Of a DNA stretch of 64,000 bases, positions 7,635 to 15,767 are shown one piece after another (position 1 is the stretch's first letter; each line of letters opens with the position of its first letter). A program made the position numbers and the translations under genes. The stretch is from Deltaproteobacteria bacterium (GTDB lineage Bacteria; Desulfobacterota; Binatia; Binatales; Binataceae). The DNA lies in the NCBI GenBank assembly GCA_003135135.1, contig PLDK01000041.1:1-64000 (forward strand). The letters run 5' to 3'. Under the pieces are notes generated by a model. That model was given only the letters and a program-made list of their open reading frames with translations. It was not told the DNA's origin and did no database searches.

Positions 7635-8825
7635 ATGGCGAACCGAAGCCTTAGCGATACAGAACGCTCCAATGCGCGGCGTCGCGCGGTGCTGCACTTG
7701 TTGACAAGTAGTGTATTCGGCGGTGCGGAGGAGCACGCACTGTCAATCCTGACCACGATGAGCGCGTACGGATTCGAGCCGTGTCTGGCGGCGCCGGGCG
7801 AGCTGATCGCGGCGATGGAGCCTGGTCTTTCGGCGGCCGGCGTCAAATGCCTGCCGCTTGAGTTTTCGTCGCGGCTTGACGTGATGGCGGCGGCGCGCCT
7901 GCTGCGATTCATTCGCCGCGAAAATATCGCGCTTGTGCATTGCCATCTGTTCACTGCGAGTTTACTCGGCGCCGGAGTGGCGCGGATGGCCGGTGTCGGC
8001 GCGGTGCTCGAGACCTGTCACGGTCCCGAGGTGTGGCGGATGGGAAAAGGCCTGCGTGGCCGCTTCTGGGTGGATCGGCAGGTGGGAAGGCTGGTGGACA
8101 AGTATATCGCGGTGTCGCACGCCGCGGCCCGCCATTTGATCGCAACCAAGCGCGTGCCGAAGAGCAAAGTCCGGGTGATTCACAACGGGCGCGACCTGGA
8201 CCGTTTCGCTCCAACGGATGCGCGGCGGCGCGCCGCGACGCGCACCGCGCTGGGGCTCGGCGATGAACCAACGATTCTCACGCTGGCGCGCCTCGACGAT
8301 CAAAAGGGCCATCGGCACCTGATCGATGCGCTGGCGATCCTCGCTGCGCGCCGGCCAAAGCTGGTGACGCTGCTGGCGGGCGAGGGTCCGCTGGAGGCTG
8401 CCTTGCGCGCGCAATGTGCGGCGCTGGGGCTGGCGGACCGCGTGCGATTTCTCGGCTACCGGCGCGACGTGCCGGAGCTGTTCGAGGCGGCCGACCTGGT
8501 GGTGCTGCCGTCGCTGTACGAGGGTCTGCCGCTGGTGGCGATCGAAGCGCTCGCGGCCCGACGCCCGATGGTTGCGACGGAAGTTGACGGCACTCCCGAG
8601 GTGGTGATCCACGAAAGAACCGGGCTGCTCGCGCCGCCCGCGAATCCGCCCGCGCTGGCGGCGGCGATCGAGCGCTTGCTTGACGATCCCGCGCTGGCAT
8701 CGCGGCTGGCATCCGCGGGATGCAAATTCGTGCAGGAAAACTTTGCCTTGCAGCGGCAGATCGAACAGACCGCCGCGCTTTACTCCGAGCTGATCGCAAT
8801 GGGGAAACAAGGAGAAGCTGCTTAG
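7635..8825 (+). CDS. GT4 family glycosyltransferase, 396 aa
   Basis: This is a GT-B fold retaining enzyme that transfers a sugar from a nucleotide donor to a growing lipid-linked glycan at the cytoplasmic membrane face. The N-terminal Rossmann half begins VLHLLTSSVFGGAEEHAL. The donor half contains LARLDDQKGHRHLIDAL and the EX7E motif in YEGLPLVAIEALA (about 292-305). Length is normal for GT4. ATG 7635 (MANRSL) is preferred over an in-frame TTG at 7593; neither has a clear Shine-Dalgarno. It is the first gene of a tight + strand run with the next start 28 nt away. Donor and acceptor cannot be told from sequence. Confidence 0.9.
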   Translation: MANRSLSDTERSNARRRAVLHLLTSSVFGGAEEHALSILTTMSAYGFEPCLAAPGELIAAMEPGLSAAGVKCLPLEFSSRLDVMAAARLLRFIRRENIALVHCHLFTASLLGAGVARMAGVGAVLETCHGPEVWRMGKGLRGRFWVDRQVGRLVDKYIAVSHAAARHLIATKRVPKSKVRVIHNGRDLDRFAPTDARRRAATRTALGLGDEPTILTLARLDDQKGHRHLIDALAILAARRPKLVTLLAGEGPLEAALRAQCAALGLADRVRFLGYRRDVPELFEAADLVVLPSLYEGLPLVAIEALAARRPMVATEVDGTPEVVIHERTGLLAPPANPPALAAAIERLLDDPALASRLASAGCKFVQENFALQRQIEQTAALYSELIAMGKQGEAA

Positions 8826-8853
8826 GGGACGCGCGTCGGGGGACGCAAAAATT

Positions 8854-9981
8854 TTGACGGGCTTGTTTTACATTTCAGGATTCCTGCTGCTCTACGCGTA
8901 CGTGCTGTATCCGATGGTGCTGATCGCACTGTCGCCGTCGCAGCCGCGTCGGGCCGGCTCCGATGACGGCTGCGCCGGAAGTACCGCGGCGCCGTCGCTG
9001 TCGGTAATCGTCGCGGCGTACAACGAGGATCGTTGCATCGCGCACAAGATCGAAAATTTTCTCTCCTGCCGGTACTCCGGCGAGGCCGAGATGATCGTGG
9101 TGTCGGACGGATCGAGCGACCGCACCGCGGAAATAGCCGAATCGATGGCGGGCGAGCGGGTGCGCGTAATTCGCCAGCCGCAGCGCCGCGGCAAGGGAGT
9201 CGCGGTGAATGAGGGCGCCAATGCCGCGCGCGGCGAGGTGCTGGTGTTCACCGATGCGAACGCGATGTTTGCCGCCGACGCGCTGGAGAAGGTGGCGCGT
9301 CCGATGCGCGACAAATCGATCGGATTGGTGACGGGAGTGTCGCGTTACCCGGGCGAGACGATCGGGTCGACGTATCAGCGCTACGAGCAGATGCTCAAAG
9401 GGCTGGAGTCGCGGCTGGGCGTGGTGGCGGGAGCTGACGGAGCGCTCTACGCGATTCGCCGCGATCTGTTCAAGCCGCTGGATCCGGCGCTGATCAACGA
9501 CTTCGTGCACCCCATTGTCGCCTCGCTGGCGGGTGCGCAATCGGTTATGGCGGGCGACGCTTTTGCGCTGGAGGAATTCTCGGAGGCGGGCGAATTCGCG
9601 CGGCAGGTTCGGATGGTCTCGCAGGCCGCGCTGGTGTATTTCCGGCTGCTGCCCGAGCTCATCAAAAAGCGGCGCTGGCGTTCGATCCTGGTCTTAACCT
9701 CGCATAAAATGCTGCGCTGGCTGACGGCTCCGCTGCTGGTAATCGCGGTAATCGCGACCGTGCCGCTGGCCGGGCGTGGGGGAACCTTCCGAGTCGTGCT
9801 CGGCATGGAGATATTGTTCGCGCTGATCGCGGCGATCGGTATGGTCGCGAGCCGGCGCGGCACCGAAGGCAACGCGACCATCGCGTATCAGTTCGTCGCG
9901 CTGAACTGTGCGCAGGCCGTCGGGCTGTGGCGATGTTTTTCCGGGGAAGTTCCGGTGGTCTGGAAGCCGAGGAACCTTTAA
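8854..9981 (+). CDS. Membrane-bound GT2 glycosyltransferase, 375 aa
   Basis: TTG start. One N-terminal transmembrane helix (about 3-25, FYISGFLLLYAYVLYPMVLI) precedes a GT-A domain: SLSVIVAAYNE, VVSDGSSDRT and the metal-binding FTDAN (DxD-like). GDAFALEEFSE and RQVRMVSQ come in the place of the acceptor-side and QxxRW-type blocks. Two or three C-terminal helices (about 295-345) follow. This is the architecture of processive or lipid-acceptor GT2 enzymes such as IcaA- or cellulose-synthase-like proteins, with a short membrane part. It sits between a GT4 and a FemAB-like gene in one operon. Substrate unknown. Confidence 0.88.
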   Translation: MTGLFYISGFLLLYAYVLYPMVLIALSPSQPRRAGSDDGCAGSTAAPSLSVIVAAYNEDRCIAHKIENFLSCRYSGEAEMIVVSDGSSDRTAEIAESMAGERVRVIRQPQRRGKGVAVNEGANAARGEVLVFTDANAMFAADALEKVARPMRDKSIGLVTGVSRYPGETIGSTYQRYEQMLKGLESRLGVVAGADGALYAIRRDLFKPLDPALINDFVHPIVASLAGAQSVMAGDAFALEEFSEAGEFARQVRMVSQAALVYFRLLPELIKKRRWRSILVLTSHKMLRWLTAPLLVIAVIATVPLAGRGGTFRVVLGMEILFALIAAIGMVASRRGTEGNATIAYQFVALNCAQAVGLWRCFSGEVPVVWKPRNL

Positions 9982-9996
9982 GGCGGGGGATCAGAG

Positions 9997-11055
9997 TTGA
10001 GCGTTGTAGTTTGCAGCGAGAATCGGCGGGCGGATTGGGATGAACTGATCGCGAATTGCGCTGACGCGACCTCGGGCCATCTTTGGCAATGGCGCGAGGT
10101 GGTCGGCTCGGCGTACGGATTCGATTCCCATTACCTGCTCGCTCAGGACGGGCGCGGCCGCCCGATCGCCGCGGCGCCATTTATTTTCGTGCGCAGCTTT
10201 CTTTACGGCAGTGAGCTCGCGTCGATGCCTTATATCGACTACGGCGGGGTGTGCCACGCCGACTGGCTGGATCCAGCGGCTCGCGACGCGGCGCAGGCCG
10301 AACTGATTGCCCATGCCCGCGAGCTGGCGGCAAAGCTGCGCGCCAAGCGGCTGCATATCCGAAGCTTGCACCAGTTGGGGGCGCCGTTTGACGTCAGCAC
10401 GGAGAAGGTGGCGCAGCATCTGGCGCTCGCCTCGACGCTCGATGAGCAATTGCGGCGGCTGCCCTCGGAGCGCCGCAATCGGCTCAAGCGGGTCGAAAAG
10501 CTTAAGCTCGGCGTGGAGGTGGGTGACGCGACCGATCCGGCGGCGCTGGCCGATCTGTGCGCGGTTTATTCGGAGAACATGCGCGATCTCGGATCGCCCA
10601 CGCACGGGCGCCGGTTCTTCAGCCAACTCGTAGGCCACCTGCGCGATCGGCTTTCGCTGATTCGCGTTCGCAGCAGCGGGCGCGTGGTCGCGGCCGGGCT
10701 GGCAATGAATTTTCGCGGCTGGATGACGCTGCCGTGGACGGGCGCCACGGCCCAGGCGCGTCCTGTGTACGCCACCAACGCCCTGTACTGGGCGGGGATA
10801 CGGCTTGGGATCGAGTCCGGTTGCCACACCTTCGATTTCGGGCGGTCGACCTTCGGCTCAGGCATCTTCGAATTCAAGCGCCAATGGGGTCCGACTCCGG
10901 TGCAGCCATATTGGAGCACGCTGTACCTTTCGCCGCGGGCTGCGTCGCCGCGCCATCGCAAGAGCCTGCAGACCATCAGCCGTCTGTGGCGCTACATGCC
11001 GTTGGGAGTAGCCCGCACCGTGGGACCGGGGCTGCGACGGGGGATCTCAAATTGA
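9997..11055 (+). CDS. FemAB-like acyltransferase, exosortase-system type, 352 aa
   Basis: Two tandem GNAT-like halves, as in FemAB and in the family tied to XrtA/PEP-CTERM loci. Visible blocks are WDELIANCADATSGHLWQWR, MPYIDYGGV, LPSERRNRLKRVEKLKLGV, VYSENMRDLGSPTHGRRFF and the C-terminal FDFGRSTFGSGIFEFKRQWG. FemAB proteins move aminoacyl or acyl groups, usually onto an amino group of a cell-surface precursor. Here the likely target is a sugar or the glycan. TTG start; the stop overlaps the next start by 3 nt. No exosortase or PEP-CTERM substrate is visible in the window, so the usual partner system is missing or elsewhere. Confidence 0.82.
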   Translation: MSVVVCSENRRADWDELIANCADATSGHLWQWREVVGSAYGFDSHYLLAQDGRGRPIAAAPFIFVRSFLYGSELASMPYIDYGGVCHADWLDPAARDAAQAELIAHARELAAKLRAKRLHIRSLHQLGAPFDVSTEKVAQHLALASTLDEQLRRLPSERRNRLKRVEKLKLGVEVGDATDPAALADLCAVYSENMRDLGSPTHGRRFFSQLVGHLRDRLSLIRVRSSGRVVAAGLAMNFRGWMTLPWTGATAQARPVYATNALYWAGIRLGIESGCHTFDFGRSTFGSGIFEFKRQWGPTPVQPYWSTLYLSPRAASPRHRKSLQTISRLWRYMPLGVARTVGPGLRRGISN

Positions 11056-11876
11056 GTTCATTGGCGGCACCGCGATTTGGTATCGAGAAGGCGGCCGGCG
11101 AGCCCTCGCGCATTCGCCGCCAGGCGTATCGCTTCATCGGCGAGATTCACATTCCGGGACGGATTCGACTTAACCACGTGTTCCGCGAGATTAAGGCGCT
11201 GGGCCTGCCGGAAAGCGGCGTGCGCATGCTCGATGCGGGCACGGGCCGCGGTGATATCGCGCTGCACTGCGCGCGGCTGCATCCGGATTGGCGAGTGCAT
11301 GGAATCGATCTGGTCGATGAAAGAGTGGAGCGATGCCGCACGGCGGCGCGAAACCTGGCGCTGGGCAACGTCACCTTCAGCCGCGACAATCTGCTCAATC
11401 TATCGGCGATAGCGCAATACGACCTGATCACCAACACCGACGTGCTCGAACATATCGAGGATGATCGGGGCGCGATGGCCAACCTCGCGCGGGCATTGGC
11501 GCCGGGCGGCTACCTGCTGTTGACGTTTCCGTCGGTGCCGCAGCGCCGTCATCTGCGGCTGGTCGCGTGGCGCGAGCGCCGAATCGGATTCAAGCCCGAG
11601 GACATCGGTCACGTGCGGCCGGGCTACTCGCCCGAGATGATAAACGCGCTGGCGCGCGAAGTTGGGCTCGAGCCGGTCAAGACGGTCTGGACGTACGGTC
11701 CGTTCGGCAATCTCGCGCACGACTTGTTTTTCGTACTCGGAGACAGCAAGCCGAATCCGATTGTGTTCGCAGCCTCGCTGCCGTTTCTGCTGGGCTTAAG
11801 TTTTCTCGAGAATCACACAACGACGCGGCACGGCTCCGGGCTGCTCGCGATTGTGAGGAAGCCGGTGAAGCAATGA
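11052..11876 (+). CDS. Class I SAM-dependent methyltransferase, 274 aa
   Basis: Motif I is RMLDAGTGRGDIALH, followed by an acidic HGIDLVDERV strand, then NTDVLEHIEDD and LARALAPGGYLLLTFPS (motif IV to post-motif). This is the usual layout of glycan or lipid O-methyltransferases of the Methyltransf_11/25 type. The TTG start at 11052 overlaps the upstream stop (TTGA). A longer frame starting at 10557 runs inside the upstream gene and is rejected. A hydrophobic stretch near 240 (PIVFAASLPFLLGL) could sit on the membrane. Methylates an unidentified intermediate, presumably a polysaccharide precursor. Confidence 0.85.
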   Translation: MSSLAAPRFGIEKAAGEPSRIRRQAYRFIGEIHIPGRIRLNHVFREIKALGLPESGVRMLDAGTGRGDIALHCARLHPDWRVHGIDLVDERVERCRTAARNLALGNVTFSRDNLLNLSAIAQYDLITNTDVLEHIEDDRGAMANLARALAPGGYLLLTFPSVPQRRHLRLVAWRERRIGFKPEDIGHVRPGYSPEMINALAREVGLEPVKTVWTYGPFGNLAHDLFFVLGDSKPNPIVFAASLPFLLGLSFLENHTTTRHGSGLLAIVRKPVKQ

Positions 11877-13003
11877 AGGCGAGCATCTTCGTATTGATCG
11901 ACGCCTTGGGCTGGGAATGGATCAAAGACCATCCGTTCCTGAAGGAGGCTGCGCCCTATCGGCGTCCGCTCGATTCCGTGCTTGGTTTCAGCACCGCCGC
12001 GATTCCATCGATTCTTACCGGGCGATTTCCCGATGAGCACGGACGGCTCTCGTTGTTTCATCGCGCCAACGGACACTCGCCGTTCTCGAAGTTGAAGCTC
12101 ATCTGCGCGATGCCGCCGGCGATGGTCGAGAACCGTTACGCGCGCTTCGCGGTCAAGACGATTGCGCGCCGCATCAATCATCTGAGCGGCTACTTTCAGC
12201 TCTACGGCATACCGCTGAAATATCTGCCGAAGCTCGACGTCTGCGAGAAGCGCAACATCTACGAGCCGGGCGGAATTCCAGATTCGACTTCGATTTTCGA
12301 CCTGCTCGAAAGCAACGGCACATCTTACAAGGCCTACTGCTATCACGACGGGACCGACGATCAGCTGCTGGCGTCGATCGAAGCGGATTTGCGCGCCGGC
12401 GGTGCGAAATTTTATTTTCTCTACCTCGCGGAGCTCGATTATTTTCTGCATTTGCACGCCGACGATCGCGCCGCCGCGGCCCAGATGCTGGAAAAATATT
12501 CGGCTGCGCTCGCGCGGCTGCACAAGATCGCGCTCGAGACCTACGGTGCGGCCGACATTCACGTCTTCGGCGATCACGGCATGGCGCCGACCGTGGCGAC
12601 GGTCGATATCCAGGCCGCGCTGGCGGCGCTTCCGATTAGCGCGGCCGATTACTTGTGCCTGCTGGATTCCACGATGGCGCGCTTCTGGTTCTTCTCCGCT
12701 CGCGCCCGCGAATTGGTGACCAAAGCATTGAAGGAGGTCGGCGGCGGAAGATGGCTCGACACCGACGACCTCACCAAGCTCCGTTCATATTTTCCAGACG
12801 GGAAGTACGGCGAACAGATTTTTCTGACCGAACCGGGAACGGTAATCGCGCCGAGTCACATGGGTGTGCGGGCTCCGGCTGGGATGCACGGCTTCCTCCC
12901 GTCCGCGCCGCACTCGCGGTCGGCATTCGTGTCGAGCGTCGATTATGGCGACAGCATCAATCAGATCACCGACCTATTCGGCGTGATGAAGGCGCATGTA
13001 TGA
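11873..13003 (+). CDS. Alkaline-phosphatase-superfamily phosphodiesterase/phosphatase, 376 aa
   Basis: Metal and catalytic positions of the type I phosphodiesterase/nucleotide pyrophosphatase fold can be placed: D10 in FVLIDALG, nucleophile region S40/T41 in GFSTAAIPSILTG, D189 with H193 in LAELDYFLH, D234-H235 in FGDHGM and a late His in GMHGF. There is no signal peptide, so it is probably cytoplasmic, unlike most secreted family members. The ATG overlaps the upstream stop (ATGA). In an export operon it may hydrolyse nucleotide sugars or phospholipid-linked intermediates, or act as a phosphoglycerol-type transferase. The reaction is inference; the fold is well supported. Confidence 0.82.
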   Translation: MKASIFVLIDALGWEWIKDHPFLKEAAPYRRPLDSVLGFSTAAIPSILTGRFPDEHGRLSLFHRANGHSPFSKLKLICAMPPAMVENRYARFAVKTIARRINHLSGYFQLYGIPLKYLPKLDVCEKRNIYEPGGIPDSTSIFDLLESNGTSYKAYCYHDGTDDQLLASIEADLRAGGAKFYFLYLAELDYFLHLHADDRAAAAQMLEKYSAALARLHKIALETYGAADIHVFGDHGMAPTVATVDIQAALAALPISAADYLCLLDSTMARFWFFSARARELVTKALKEVGGGRWLDTDDLTKLRSYFPDGKYGEQIFLTEPGTVIAPSHMGVRAPAGMHGFLPSAPHSRSAFVSSVDYGDSINQITDLFGVMKAHV

Positions 13004-13019
13004 AACGGAGGAACGTGTG

Positions 13020-13874
13020 ATGGCAATCGGCGCCGTATGCGATGAAGGCTACGCCCGGCTGCGGGGAAATTTCAGCCACTGGCGCGTGCCGAGCGCGATA
13101 ATCGACGATCTGGTCGATTATCGAAACACGATCAGTTACCCGCGCGGCGCAATGGTATTTCTGGAAGGATCGCCGGGCGATCTGTTCGGCTGCGTGCTGG
13201 CGGGCTACGTAAAGATGTACTGCAACGCGGCTAATGGCGCGCGGGTGCTGGCGCGGCTGTCGGGTCCGGGCGAGATAATTGGTTACGCCGATTGCGAAGA
13301 CGGCAAGGGACGCCGGTCGAAGGTATTTGAGACGCAGGCGCTGACCAAGTGCTCGATTGCGCTGTTCACGCGAGAGCGGGCGGTACGGCTGCTTCGCGCA
13401 CTTGAGTCCGATCAGGCTATCGAGCTCTACCAGACGTTAAATTCTTTCTGGTCGTCAACTCTGCATTGGTGGACAAGTTTTCTTGGCCTAGGTTTCCAGC
13501 AGCGCCTCGAAGTTGTCCTGAGCGATCTCGGTCGACGGGTTGGTGTGCACGACAACCGTGGCACGCTGATAATTCCCGAGCTTTCGCAAGCGGATCTGGC
13601 AGAGATGATCGCGAGCTCGCGGCCGCTGGTAAGCCGGCTCTTGAACGAAATGGAGGACCGTGGTCTGGTTCAGCGGCGTGGGAAACAGTATATTCTGCTA
13701 AAGGGTTGGGACTCCCAGGAACACACATTCGCCCGGATCCAAAGTTCGCTCGGCGATGAGCCACGCTCCGCGGAGGCGGCTGCGCAGCAACGCTATGGCC
13801 GGCTTTCGGTCGTCGGTGAGCGGCCCAAGGGTGCGAGGGGCAAGCTGACGCTGAAAGGGGCGGTTGGGAAGTAA
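13020..13874 (+). CDS. Crp/Fnr family transcriptional regulator, 284 aa
   Basis: An N-terminal cyclic-nucleotide-binding-like beta barrel (about 25-135: YPRGAMVFLEGSPGDLFGCV, GPGEIIGYADCEDG) is followed by a long helix and a winged HTH (LSQADLAEMIASSRPLVSRL, wing RGLVQRRGKQYILL). No Fnr-type Cys cluster is seen, so an FeS sensor is unlikely. The effector is unknown because the phosphate-binding RxS motif of true CRP is not evident. The second ATG at 13020 is chosen because CGGAGGAA lies 8 nt upstream. It sits mid-operon between biosynthesis and export genes, so it probably controls this locus. The C-terminal 45 residues are a basic, disordered extension beyond the usual length. Confidence 0.88.
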   Translation: MAIGAVCDEGYARLRGNFSHWRVPSAIIDDLVDYRNTISYPRGAMVFLEGSPGDLFGCVLAGYVKMYCNAANGARVLARLSGPGEIIGYADCEDGKGRRSKVFETQALTKCSIALFTRERAVRLLRALESDQAIELYQTLNSFWSSTLHWWTSFLGLGFQQRLEVVLSDLGRRVGVHDNRGTLIIPELSQADLAEMIASSRPLVSRLLNEMEDRGLVQRRGKQYILLKGWDSQEHTFARIQSSLGDEPRSAEAAAQQRYGRLSVVGERPKGARGKLTLKGAVGK

Positions 13875-13878
13875 TTTG

Positions 13879-14532
13879 ATGAAAATTGGCACTATTGAGT
13901 TTACCCGCGACTTCAGGCGCGCGGGTGCGGCTCTGACGGGAAAAATTTTGCTCGCGGTCACAATTTCAATTTCGATGGCCGCATGCAGCTTGTTCAATTC
14001 TGCGCCGGTGCTGGAAAAAGATGTTGCGCGTCCGGCTGCGAAGGCCGTCGAACCCTACCGGATCGGCAGCGATGATGAGCTCGAGATCATTGTCTGGACG
14101 CAGCCGCAACTCAGTGGCAAGGTAATCGTCGCGTCTGACGGAACGATCGCGATGCCGCTGATAGGGAGAGTGCCCGCGGCCGGCCTTACGCCGGACCAGC
14201 TGAAAGCGGACCTTGAGAAGCGCTACGCGCGCTATGTTCATGGGGCGAATGCTACGGTGCGCGTGAGCGATCCTGCCAGCCACGTGTTTTATGTGCTCGG
14301 CTCGGTAAATAAACCGGGAGCGTACAAGCTGCACTCGGGTGAAGTTTTGTCGCAAGCGCTCGCCGAGGCCGGGGGGCTTGGGGAGTTTGCTGACCCAAGC
14401 AAGATCCGTATCATGCGACATAAGGAAAACGAGACGGTCGTGCTGACGGTCAACTACAACGTGGTGCGATCCGGTGGGGACGTAACAGCGGATATTCCGG
14501 TGGAGCCCGGAGACACGGTGTCGGTGCCATGA
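13879..14532 (+). CDS. Wza-like polysaccharide export lipoprotein, 217 aa
   Basis: An N-terminal membrane segment ends in a lipobox-like SMAAC, so the mature protein probably begins at that Cys. The polysaccharide export domain (about 55-130) reads YRIGSDDELEIIVWTQPQLS, then VASDGTIAMPLIGRV. One SLBB domain follows (VFYVLGSVNKPGAYKL, LSQALAEAGGL). It is shorter than E. coli Wza, with a single SLBB and no C-terminal outer-membrane helix, so it may rely on the barrel encoded next. Its ATG follows the Crp gene directly and its stop overlaps the next start. Confidence 0.9.
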   Translation: MKIGTIEFTRDFRRAGAALTGKILLAVTISISMAACSLFNSAPVLEKDVARPAAKAVEPYRIGSDDELEIIVWTQPQLSGKVIVASDGTIAMPLIGRVPAAGLTPDQLKADLEKRYARYVHGANATVRVSDPASHVFYVLGSVNKPGAYKLHSGEVLSQALAEAGGLGEFADPSKIRIMRHKENETVVLTVNYNVVRSGGDVTADIPVEPGDTVSVP

Positions 14533-15767
14533 TCATGAAAACGAAAAATTATCTGGGCGCACCAATTCTCATCGCGGTAATCATCTTTGCCTTTCCGGCC
14601 GCAGGGCATACAGACGACCTGTTCCGGCTTTATCCTGAGTTCGAGGCAAGTGGACTTGTATCCGACAACGTCCCGCTGCGGACCACGCACGAGGAAGGCG
14701 ATTTCGCGGGCACAATGGCCGCGGGCTTTTACCTCGACTACACGTCGGCCGCAAGGTACGCGTCGCTGCACTGGGATACATTCGCCCAGTTTTTCGCGCG
14801 CCAATCTCAGTACGATCGTGCCGGCGAAGCCCAGTTTGTCCACTTGACCGACGATGAAAACCTGTCCCCGACGACCAAGCTGCGCCTGAATGAACTCTAC
14901 TACCGCGATTCGCCGGCCGGGATGGCCGTCATCACGAGCGATCAGGCGCCGCAGTTCAACACCGTGGCGGCCGAGTTGTTGCTGGCGAACGACCAGGCAT
15001 CGGTCAATCAGTTCGGTGCAGATTTGTCCCACTATTGGGGGCGCAACTGGTCCAGCGAACTCAGCGTTCATCAGACGACCTTTTGGAACAATGGCCCCAA
15101 CAGCAGCGGCAACAACACGAGTTACGACCAAAGCATCACCACAATCACCGACTACCATTTCACCGATAACTTCGCTCTGGGCGGGGGATATCGCTTTTAC
15201 GACTTCATGTTTAGCCGTCCGGGTCTACCCGACGAACAGGCGCAGTGGCCATTCGTACGGGCTTCCTGGGAGCCGATGAAAAACCTTTACCTCGAAGGCA
15301 TGGTGGGCGTCGTGATTTCCCACATCCAGGGAACCAACGAGCAAGCCGTCAATCCGGGCGGCCTGGCGTTGCTCGAATACAATTTCGAGCGCGCACGCCT
15401 GAAAATATACGGAGGTCAGGAACCCGAGCTGACCTCCGGCTTTGGCGGCGCCGGCAACATCCAGGAGTTGCGCGGCGCGTTGCTCTACGACTTCACCCGC
15501 CGTTTAACCGGAGATGTTGGCGCGGGATTTTACGAAGCGCACGCCTCCAATTATGACGGGCAACTCATTTCGTGGGGCGTCGGTCTGACCGATCGCGTGA
15601 ACAATTGGATAAGCGTTTACACCAGGTTCGTTCAGCTTCGCCGCAAGGAGACGACTTCCAATCAATTTCTTACCAGCGGCACCCAAAGTGGGCGCGAAGC
15701 AGTTGGTGACTATTTCGTGGTGGGATTCAATGTCTCGTTCGAAGCGCTCAGATGGAGCTGGCAATGA
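14529..15767 (+). CDS. Outer-membrane beta-barrel protein of the export locus, 412 aa
   Basis: A signal peptide (about 1-27, ILIAVIIFAFPAAGHT) is followed by alternating amphipathic strands rich in aromatic residues (YPEFEASGLVSDNV, YASLHWDTFAQFF, LGGGYRFYDFMF) and a terminal FNVSFEALRWSWQ with a C-terminal aromatic-rich strand. This is the pattern of the barrel proteins that accompany exosortase-type or Wzx/Wzy exopolysaccharide loci. It likely forms the outer-membrane pore that completes the short Wza-like protein. ATGA overlap with the gene before; a second ATG two codons in is also possible. No enzymatic motif. Confidence 0.8.
   Translation: MIMKTKNYLGAPILIAVIIFAFPAAGHTDDLFRLYPEFEASGLVSDNVPLRTTHEEGDFAGTMAAGFYLDYTSAARYASLHWDTFAQFFARQSQYDRAGEAQFVHLTDDENLSPTTKLRLNELYYRDSPAGMAVITSDQAPQFNTVAAELLLANDQASVNQFGADLSHYWGRNWSSELSVHQTTFWNNGPNSSGNNTSYDQSITTITDYHFTDNFALGGGYRFYDFMFSRPGLPDEQAQWPFVRASWEPMKNLYLEGMVGVVISHIQGTNEQAVNPGGLALLEYNFERARLKIYGGQEPELTSGFGGAGNIQELRGALLYDFTRRLTGDVGAGFYEAHASNYDGQLISWGVGLTDRVNNWISVYTRFVQLRRKETTSNQFLTSGTQSGREAVGDYFVVGFNVSFEALRWSWQ

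Noticed and set aside
10557-11051. Upstream extension of the methyltransferase at 11052
   Set aside because: It lies within the FemAB-like gene, is rich in Arg and has no domain content. The TTG at 11052 has the expected stop-start overlap.
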